In this document: in pieces, positions 5,722-10,000 of the stretch
How positions within the stretch are numbered: the stretch's first letter is position 1
Layout of the letters: every line of letters starts with the position of its first letter
From: Symbiodinium natans
Taxonomy: Eukaryota; Sar; Dinophyceae; Suessiales; Symbiodiniaceae
Direction of reading: 5' to 3'
Length of the DNA stretch: 10,000 bases
Assembly (NCBI GenBank): GCA_905221605.1
Contig: CAJNDS010001335.1
Coordinates: forward strand, 1,524,438-1,534,437
The notes under the pieces: model-generated
What the model was told of the DNA's origin: nothing
What the model saw: only the letters and a program-made list of their open reading frames with translations
Databases searched by the model: none
Made by a program: the position numbers and the translations under genes

Positions 5722-5931
5722 AAAGCCTTAAAGGGACCCGAGGCCCCGCACGCTAAGCTAAAAACGAGTCATTCGGCCCTACTGCCCTTTTTTTTTTTCA
5801 ACGAGACCAGCTGCACCTTGTAAGGAGCTGCTCCAGCGCCCTGCAACCCTCCACCGTCAACCCTAAACGCCCCAAGGAACCCTGAAAATCAGGCTACCAA
5901 AGCCACGTGGCCCCAGCCGAAAACCTACTAG
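5722..5931. other. Unassigned segment
   Basis: No gene is recognised. It contains a T-run (5789-5799) and single decayed CCCTAAA units. Nothing else can be supported. Confidence 0.4.
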
Positions 5932-6190
5932 TTTCAGAGTAACCCAAAAGAAAAGACTGCTGTGTCAGGGCTGAAGGACTTGGATAAGGTGCCCCCAGAA
6001 CAGTTCATCCCTTTGGTCCAACTGCGGGTCTTTATAGTTGCCAGGTAGGCCCTGGGGATTTTGTTCTTCCAATTCGTTTCAACGGATAGTGCATTCTGAA
6101 TGATACTTGCAGTCCCTGCCACATCAAGTAAGGCCGACATATGCTTGAGTGAGGAATACGTGCGCGTAATTTGGCGTATGGAAGGCAGCT
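5932..6190 (+). pseudogene. Protein-like frame with two internal stops, unknown or retroelement-derived
   Basis: One frame reads protein-like across 86 codons: SNPKEKTAVSGLKDLDKVPP, then EQFIPLVQLRVFIVAR, TAG (6046), ALGILFFQFVSTDSAF, TGA (6097), and a last block containing EEYVRVIWRMEGS before TAG at about 6188. The sequence LVQLRVFIVAR...LFFQFVS...RVIWRMEGS loosely recalls the LVG.L.YL..TRPDI...LS.FM...RVLRYLKGT pattern at the end of Ty1/copia reverse transcriptase, but the spacing is about 12 residues too long and the key TRPDI is absent, so I do not assert it. As an alternative, TTTCAG|AGT (5932-5940) and CAG|GTAGG (6042-6049) could bound a 107-bp exon (5938-6044). Confidence 0.25.
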
Positions 6191-6218
6191 AGCACGGACC
6201 CTCAACCACAAGCCCTAA

Positions 6219-6231
6219 CCCCCCCCCCCCC
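6219..6231. repeat. C13 homopolymer
   Basis: Thirteen C following CCCTAA, possibly an expanded decayed telomeric unit. Confidence 0.85.
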
Positions 6232-6539
6232 GTGGAGGCATCCGAGAGGAAACGGTGCCTTCAGGCCTGACGTCGGTTGAAATCATTGGGAGGGTTAAGT
6301 TAGGCTTAAGGGCCTAACTGTAAAAGAGTACGATAGCCCCACAAGCCCTAAAGCCCTCATGAACTTCCACAAGCACCTTATTAAACATTGTATAGACCTT
6401 GTGAACCCTTTACACCCTGTCAGCCGTACGAGCCCTATACACCCCTTCCGACCACAAATTGCCACAAAGCCCGGTCAGCCCTGTACACAATAGGGGCCCC
6501 TAGAATCCTAACATGAAACTGAAGGCCTTGCTTCAACTT
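6232..6539. other. Unassigned segment of about 300 bp
   Basis: I see no gene, no inverted repeat and only isolated AAGCCCTAAAGCCCT-like units (6344-6357). Several pieces share the AGCCCTRTACACC theme (6430-6443, 6477-6490), possibly a short decayed repeat. Confidence 0.4.
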
Positions 6540-6638
6540 GGTTTAGGGTTTGGGGTGTATGGTTTAGGCTTTAGGGTAGGGGTAGTCGAGGTTTAGGGCT
6601 TAGGGTTTCGGTTTGGGGTTTGAGGTTTGGGATTTAGG
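6540..6638 (+). repeat. Strongly degenerate telomeric tract, TTTAGGG strand
   Basis: About thirteen recognisable units, few exact; variants include TTTAGGC, TTTGGGG, TTTCGG, TTTGAGG and GTATGG. It is one of the most decayed tracts in the window. Confidence 0.9.
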
Positions 6639-6968
6639 CTGCAGGTCTTGTTAGGTTGAGGGGGTTGGGGCTCGGTCACCCCAATCCACATGACTCACGG
6701 GCTAGAGTCTAGAGAAGTCTTGCGAGGCGCTCCGTCCGATGCACTGCTTCGCTGCCCAAATGCATCGTTTGTTGGGGTGTCGTCTGCCTTCATAATCCTA
6801 CTGTGCCAACATGACTTCCATGGAAGTAGCAAAACGCCTGCAACACATGCTGATCAGGTGGCAAGTGGGTCGTCTAGGTGGAAATGCGGCTCGTCGCCGG
6901 AAACGTTCGTTTCTGGGTTCTGTCGATGATGGGCTCAACAGTTGCCCTAAATCCGAAGCCCGCTACCC
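6639..6968. other. Unassigned segment with overlapping open frames
   Basis: Two plus-strand frames are open side by side (6690-6929 and 6811-7044). One contains a basic stretch, AARRRKRSFLGSVDDGL; the other is Ser-rich. Neither is recognisable, and the second runs into the transposon at 6971, so neither is called a gene. Confidence 0.3.
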
Positions 6969-6970
6969 TA

Positions 6971-7077
6971 CTTGGAGGTTCATTGTACCTATTAACTGTA
7001 CTTATAACCCACTTAGAAGCCCCTCAAGTGCCCTAATATGGTGAAAAGTACAGTTATAAGTACCAGGAACCTCCGAG
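6971..7077 (+). mobile_element. Short inverted-repeat transposon (MITE-like), copy 2, uninterrupted
   Basis: This 107-bp element is flanked by TA on both sides (6969-6970 and 7078-7079). The left arm CTTGGAGGTTCATTGTACC pairs with the right arm GGTACCAGGAACCTCCGAG-type sequence (GTACCAGGAACCTCCGAG at 7060-7077). Inner arms (CTGTACTTATA and its complement TATAACTGTACTT, read on opposite strands) extend the pairing to about 40 nt, leaving a loop of about 27 nt. It is the reference copy for the family because no telomeric repeat interrupts it. TA target duplication is typical of Tc1/mariner-related MITEs. Confidence 0.85.
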
Positions 7078-7198
7078 TAACCCATCTCAACCTACTCCAA
7101 AACCTAAGCACGAGCGACTGCTGGCTCCAAGAGGGGTCGTCGTTGCCTTGTCCTGACGCGGCGTGATCGGATTATGTTTGGATGTACCGCCTTGTTAA

Positions 7199-7254
7199 AA
7201 CAGTCTTAATAGGGATCATAATAGGGGGTACTATGATCCCGACTAAGGACTGTT
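7199..7254. repeat. Foldback with arms of about 22 bp
   Basis: AACAGTCTTAATAGGGATCATA (7199-7220) pairs with TATGATCCCGACTAAGGACTGTT (7232-7254) with few mismatches and an 11-nt loop. GGGATCATA with TTAAT resembles the GGGACCAT ends of the second-family element. ACATCCCAAG just outside (7269-7278) is the exact reverse complement of the CTTGGGATGT motif shared by copies A and B, so this may be an internally deleted member. A terminator role is unlikely in this context. Confidence 0.6.
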
Positions 7255-7345
7255 AGTATAAAGGGGAACATCCCAAGGATTGTACGATCTCAAGCCCCAG
7301 GGCCCTAGAAATTCTCGCTCAGCCCGAGAGTACCTTGTCCACAAC

Positions 7346-7457
7346 GTTTAGGGTTTCGGCTTTAGGGTTTAGGGTTTAGGGTTAGGGGTTTAGGGTTTAG
7401 GGTTTAGGGTTTAGGGTTTAGGGTTTGGGGTTTAGGGTTTAGGGTTTAGGGTTTAGG
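7346..7457 (+). repeat. Long telomeric tract, TTTAGGG strand
   Basis: About sixteen units over 112 bp, mostly exact, with one TTTCGGC, one TTAGGGG slip and one TTTGGGG. Confidence 0.96.
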
Positions 7458-7572
7458 CAATTGCCTGCCCTCCCTTCTGCTCCAGGAGAATTGCGCCTTT
7501 GACGGGCCGAAGTGGGACGCGGAGGCGACAGAGAAGCCATATTTTTGGGCCCATTAGGGGTCGGGGTAGTTC
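7458..7572. other. Unassigned spacer
   Basis: No gene or repeat is recognised between two telomeric tracts. Confidence 0.4.
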
Positions 7573-7661
7573 AGGTTTAGGGTTTAGGGTTTAGAGTTTT
7601 AGAGTTTAGAGTTTAGGGTTTAGGGTTTAGGGTTTAGGGGTTACGGTTTAGGGTTTGGGGT
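7573..7661 (+). repeat. Telomeric tract with a TTTAGAG variant block
   Basis: About twelve units. Three consecutive units carry AGAG (7590-7611: TTTAGAG, TTTTAGAG, TTTAGAG), flanked on both sides by exact TTTAGGG, which points to local copying of one variant. Confidence 0.95.
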
Positions 7662-7800
7662 GGTGTAGAAGAGGATCCCATGCTTACGTTAGAGCTGAAC
7701 CCGAAGCCACGCGTCAAACCCTACACTGCTAATATTTTCGGCTGGCAGTGCCAGCCTGGATTCGGTCTGATGTTAGGATGGAGACACACGATGCTGCTGA

Positions 7801-7977
7801 ATATCCTCTTCAACGTCTGTGAAGGACGGGGCGGCTGACAAATGGGTTGAGGAGCATCTGGATACAATCCGATACTTGGCAGAAGAATTGGGTGATGATG
7901 GTGCTGAAGCGTGGAGCAACGTGATGGGCAGAATTGTGGCACAGGCTGCGTTGGACAATCTCGGGCCAGCAGGGTAG
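7801..7977 (+). pseudogene. Protein-like frame, unknown function
   Basis: After a stop at 7798 the frame is open for 58 codons to TAG at 7975. The sequence DKWVEEHLDTIRYLAEELGD, then DGAEAWSNVMGRIVAQAALDNL, has regular hydrophobic spacing typical of two helices and the codon variety of real coding DNA. There is no ATG near the start, and several stops precede it, so it would be an exon or a truncated gene. A second frame begins MKKIQEPAEWQVACREHVG just after the stop (from 7980), possibly the same protein after a frameshift. The minus strand is also open here but Cys/Pro/His-rich and less plausible. No family is recognised. Confidence 0.3.
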
Positions 7978-8046
7978 CCATGAAAAAGATCCAGGAACCG
8001 GCAGAGTGGCAAGTTGCCTGCCGAGAACATGTAGGTTTCAGGGTGT

Positions 8047-8108
8047 AGCCCTAAACCCTACACCCCAAACCTTAAACCCTAAGCCCTGAACCCTATAAGC
8101 CCTAACAT
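8047..8108 (-). repeat. Degenerate telomeric tract, CCCTAAA strand
   Basis: About eight units with CCCTACA, CCCCAAA, CCTTAAA, CCCTAAG and CCCTGAA variants; only one or two are exact. Confidence 0.9.
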
Positions 8109-8210
8109 AAGCCCTATAGAGCTCCTGAGAGTGGTACTGCAACGGGCGCGTTACGCCATCGGCGTGGCCCAGCGGTAGCTGCAGAGTCGCCGTGCCGTTA
8201 TTTGACTGTA
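8109..8210. other. Unassigned segment with a tRNA A-box-like string
   Basis: A short plus-strand frame, IELLRVVLQRARYAIGVAQR (8116-8175), is open before a stop. TGGCCCAGCGG (8165-8175) fits the A-box of tRNA promoters, but no cloverleaf can be folded with the downstream GGTTCTTGC. Neither is called. Confidence 0.25.
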
Positions 8211-8211
8211 T

Positions 8212-8320
8212 GGAGGTTCTTGCGTTTAGGGTTGGGTTTAGGGTTTGGGGTTTGGGGTTTGGGGTTTGGGGTTTGGGGTTTGGGGTTTAGGGTTTAGGGT
8301 TTAGTGTTTGGGGTGAGGGG
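8212..8320 (+). repeat. Telomeric tract with a TTTGGGG array
   Basis: GGAGGTTCTTG (8212-8222), resembling the first-family terminal repeat, leads directly into telomeric repeats from 8224. Inside are six perfect tandem TTTGGGG units (8244-8285), bordered by TTTAGGG units on both sides. The variant array is uninterrupted. Confidence 0.93.
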
Positions 8321-8350
8321 AGACGAGGGTTAGGTGGTCTATCATGGGGT

Positions 8351-8366
8351 GGGGGGGGGGGGGGGG
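8351..8366. repeat. G16 homopolymer
   Basis: Sixteen G preceded by GGGGT. It is the same length as the G run at 2000-2015, and both flanks are unrelated. Confidence 0.9.
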
Positions 8367-8412
8367 CTGTGTTTCGTTTTCGTGGCTTGGGACGCCCTCT
8401 CAAAGGTATGTT

Positions 8413-8525
8413 AAACCCAAACCCCAAACCCCAATAACCCCAAAAACCCCAAACCCCAAGCCCCAAGCCCCAAGCCCCAAGCCCGAAGCCCGAAGCCCGA
8501 ACTAAGCCCTAAACCCTAAACCCCT
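8413..8525 (-). repeat. Telomere-derived CCCCAAA/CCCCAAG array
   Basis: CCCCAAA-type units (8413-8453) give way to four perfect CCCCAAG units (8454-8481), then two CCCGAAG and one CCCGAAC (8482-8502), and finally CCCTAAA (8508-8522). The stepwise change of a whole block from one variant to the next is striking. Confidence 0.93.
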
Positions 8526-8654
8526 TATGGCAAGTTACAGTACCTGCAGGTGAAAGAGTGCATCTCCATACTGCAGGGAGGCTCAGTCATGGCATGGTTT
8601 TTTGGGAGCACCCTGCGCGAAACCTGTTTCCTAAACCAGGGACTGAGGGCTTAG
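8520..8654 (+). pseudogene. Possible Tc1/mariner transposase scrap
   Basis: A 44-codon open frame contains VKECISILQGGSVMAWFFG (about 8547-8606). GGSVMAW (8577-8597) resembles the GGGSVMVWG motif that follows the second catalytic Asp region in Tc1/mariner transposases. No catalytic Asp/Glu is visible in this short piece. The link to the TA-flanked elements nearby is attractive but unproven; the match could be chance. Confidence 0.2.
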
Positions 8655-8670
8655 GGCTTAGGATTCAGAC

Positions 8671-8732
8671 CCCTAAACCCTCAACCCTCAACCCTAGACC
8701 CTAAACCCTAAACTCCGTAAACCTAAACCCTC
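8671..8732 (-). repeat. Interstitial telomeric tract, CCCTAAA strand
   Basis: About eight units with two CCCTCAA, one CCCTAGA and slipped units. Confidence 0.9.
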
Positions 8733-8744
8733 ATGCAGCCCCAC

Positions 8745-8880
8745 CATCCGTCCCTTCTCTTTGGCTTCTCTCTTTCTTCTTCCCTGCCGCTTCCCCTTTT
8801 TCTATTTTTTGTTTGTTTTTATTTTTGTTTGTTTTTGTTTTTTTATCTCTCTCTCTCTCTCTCGCGCTCTTTTCCTCTCT
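8745..8880. repeat. Pyrimidine-rich tract with T-rich core and (TC)n microsatellite
   Basis: Almost continuous C/T on the plus strand, with a T-rich part of TTTG units (8803-8844) followed by (TC)9 (8846-8863). Such tracts can adopt triplex structures. The apparent open frames on both strands here are low-complexity artefacts. Confidence 0.88.
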
Positions 8881-9113
8881 GCCCGTCCCCGAGGGTTCAG
8901 GGCCCAGTTTGGGTTTCGGGCATTGGGGCAATAGATGTCGACGTTTAAGATTCTCAAGGAAAGGGCACGATTTTGATAAGAATATAGTGTCCCGTAAGTT
9001 TACATGAATACTATCTTGAGCACGGTACGCCTTAAATACTCTATCAATAAGGGCTGCTCATATCATCCCCCGAATGTTGTATGCAATACGCCCACATGCA
9101 TGCGGTTAACTAC
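8881..9113. other. Unassigned segment
   Basis: More A+T-rich than the surroundings. I recognise no gene, and no similarity to other parts of the window. ACATGCATGC (9093-9102) is a short self-complementary string. Confidence 0.4.
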
Positions 9114-9116
9114 ACC

Positions 9117-9155
9117 CTAATCCTAAGCCCTGGTTTAAACCCTAAACCCTACACC
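9117..9155 (-). repeat. Short telomeric tract, CCCTAAA strand
   Basis: About five units, two exact (9138-9150), the others CCCTAAT, CCTAAGC and CCCTACA. Confidence 0.88.
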
Positions 9156-9161
9156 CTGTTT

Positions 9162-9190
9162 ATTCCTAGGTTACTCTTAGGTCTAGAGTA
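9162..9190. repeat. Dispersed repeat, family 3, copy 2
   Basis: 29 bp matching 3676-3704. The three differences are G-to-A (9168), G-to-A (9179) and C-to-T (9184) relative to copy 1. Confidence 0.6.
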
Positions 9191-9246
9191 GTAATACCAT
9201 GTGACTGCCCCACAATAGGTTTTCTGTCGGGCCCAGGATCCTTTAA

Positions 9247-9358
9247 GGTTTAGGATTTAGGGTTTGGGGAAAGTTTAGTGAAAGTTTAGGGTTTGGGGTT
9301 TAGGGTGTAGGGTTTAGGGTTTAGGGTAAGTTTAGGGTTTAGGGTTTAAGGTTTAGGG
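9247..9358 (+). repeat. Degenerate telomeric tract, TTTAGGG strand
   Basis: About fifteen units, with TTTGGGG variants and three AAGTTTAG-type insertions that break the phase (9270-9290, 9327-9335). Confidence 0.94.
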
Positions 9359-9446
9359 AATTCCATTCTTACAGGCACCTTGTGGATGGGGTCTTGGTCC
9401 TGGCAGCTCCGAGAAGTCCTCATTCCCTTAAGGCTCCAGGGCCGTC

Positions 9447-9661
9447 CTCGGAGGTTCCTGGTACGGGTTTAGGGTTTAGGCTTAGGGTTTACGGTTTAGT
9501 GTTTAGGGTTTAAGGGTTTAAAGGGGTACTTCATAACCAATGAGAACTGTACTTATAACCCACTTTTTTATGCTCCTTAAGTGCCCTAATATGGTTCTAA
9601 GTACAGTTATATAAGTACAGTTAAAGTTATAATTGCAAAATAAGTACCATGAACCTCCAAG
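9447..9661 (+). mobile_element. Short inverted-repeat transposon (MITE-like), copy 3, with a telomeric insertion
   Basis: The left arm CTCGGAGGTTCCTGGTAC (9447-9464) is exactly the reverse complement of the right end of copy 2. The right arm ends GTACCATGAACCTCCAAG at 9661, followed by TA. The interior shares AACTGTACTTATAACCCACT and AAGTGCCCTAATATGG with copy 2. The left arm is interrupted by 60 bp of telomeric repeat (9465-9524), flanked by GGTAC at 9460-9464 and 9525-9529. Without the insertion the element would be about 150 bp. No coding capacity. The left flank lacks a TA. Confidence 0.82.
9465..9526 (+). repeat. Telomeric tract inserted in the left arm of the copy 3 element
   Basis: About nine units: exact on the left, then TTTAGGC, TTTACGG, TTTAGTG and slipped TTTAAGGG units towards the right. 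It is more degenerate than the insertion in copy 1, suggesting an older event. Confidence 0.93.
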
Positions 9662-9730
9662 TATAACCCACCTACACCACTGCCGCACGTGAAGGGGCAG
9701 AGGAAGGGGGAAAGGGGGAAAGGGCAAACA

Positions 9731-9774
9731 GGTTCAGGGTTTCGGGTTTAGGGCTTAGGGTTTAGGGTTTAGGG
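9731..9774 (+). repeat. Interstitial telomeric tract, TTTAGGG strand
   Basis: About six units with TTTCGGG and CTTAGGG variants. The 9775-9890 segment after it holds a G8 run (9835-9842) and no gene that I recognise. Confidence 0.94.
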
Positions 9775-9890
9775 CAGCAGGTTCGCCAAACGAAGATGCC
9801 GCCAGGTCTTGAGGGGTGCCGTAGCCACACCCATGGGGGGGGCGATCCCATTTGTTTTGGGTATGGGCTCAAGACGTGCCGGGAGACTGT

Positions 9891-9921
9891 AAACCCTAAA
9901 CCGTAAACCCTAAACCCTAAA
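9891..9921 (-). repeat. Interstitial telomeric tract, CCCTAAA strand
   Basis: Four units, one CCGTAAA. The remaining bases to 10000 hold nothing recognisable. Confidence 0.93.
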
Positions 9922-10000
9922 TGTGTGTGCTGCCCAACGTTGTGGGAAGACGCACCCGGCAGCTGACTTCCCCATGCGAGCAAGCGAGTTAGGTCAGTCC

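Noticed and set aside
8161-8225. Possible tRNA or tRNA-derived SINE: TGGCCCAGCGG fits the A-box and GGTTCTTGC is near a B-box
   Set aside because: The B-box lacks the expected A, the spacing is a few bases too long, and no acceptor, D, anticodon or T stem can be paired.
8731-9007. Open frames on both strands over 8731-9007
   Set aside because: They are produced by the low-complexity pyrimidine tract (runs of Leu/Phe/Ser or Lys/Glu/Arg) and do not look like genes.
9518-9983. Minus-strand frames at 9518-9727 and 9762-9983
   Set aside because: The first is mostly the copy 3 transposon and the second is partly telomeric repeat. Neither resembles a protein.
1-10000. CRISPR array or bacterial operon
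   Set aside because: The repeats are telomeric heptamers without regular spacers, and no prokaryotic genes, ribosome binding sites or operon layout are visible.

Overview
The window is eukaryotic, non-coding-looking DNA dominated by Arabidopsis-type telomeric heptamers (TTTAGGG/CCCTAAA). They occur as about 35 short tracts (roughly 20-130 bp) in both orientations, separated by unrelated 50-400 bp segments. There are no bacterial or organellar gene arrays, no rRNA, no convincing tRNA and no long ORF. This repeat type occurs in plants, many green algae, dinoflagellates and apicomplexans. The roughly balanced base composition and interspersed telomere-like heptamers would suit a repeat-rich segment of a coccidian such as Eimeria, but no CAG triplet tracts are visible. 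A plant or algal subtelomere, or another alveolate, remains possible. The organism is inferred, not proven.

Layout: 1-860 is mixed-orientation telomeric tracts with a first copy of a short inverted-repeat transposon (208-387). 860-1320 holds a decayed protein kinase fragment. 1340-2200 is telomeric tracts, including a head-to-head junction (1587-1643) and a T10-G16 homopolymer. 2192-2562 is a second inverted-repeat element with a C23 run. 2818-3189 is a protein-like frame with one stop. 3190-4160 is mostly C-strand telomeric repeats, ending in a second head-to-head junction (4086-4158). 4160-5150 is degenerate telomeric DNA with one short protein-like frame. 5150-6540 has a partial copy of the second element, a candidate minus-strand exon and a broken plus-strand frame. 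6540-7460 has an intact copy of the first element (6971-7077) and a foldback. 7570-8650 has telomeric tracts, a protein-like frame and a possible transposase scrap. 8745-8880 is a pyrimidine-rich tract. 9110-10000 is telomeric tracts plus a third copy of the first element (9447-9661).

The most notable result is a relation between two repeat classes. Two of the three copies of the short element carry a block of telomeric repeats inside the same terminal arm, at two positions 5 bp apart. Each block is flanked by a short direct duplication of element sequence (GGTTCAT in one, GGTAC in the other). This is the footprint expected when telomeric DNA is captured or synthesised at a staggered double-strand break, and the break position suggests it is tied to the transposon end. 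Nothing in the window forms a working gene set; the protein-like pieces look like isolated exons or decayed fragments.
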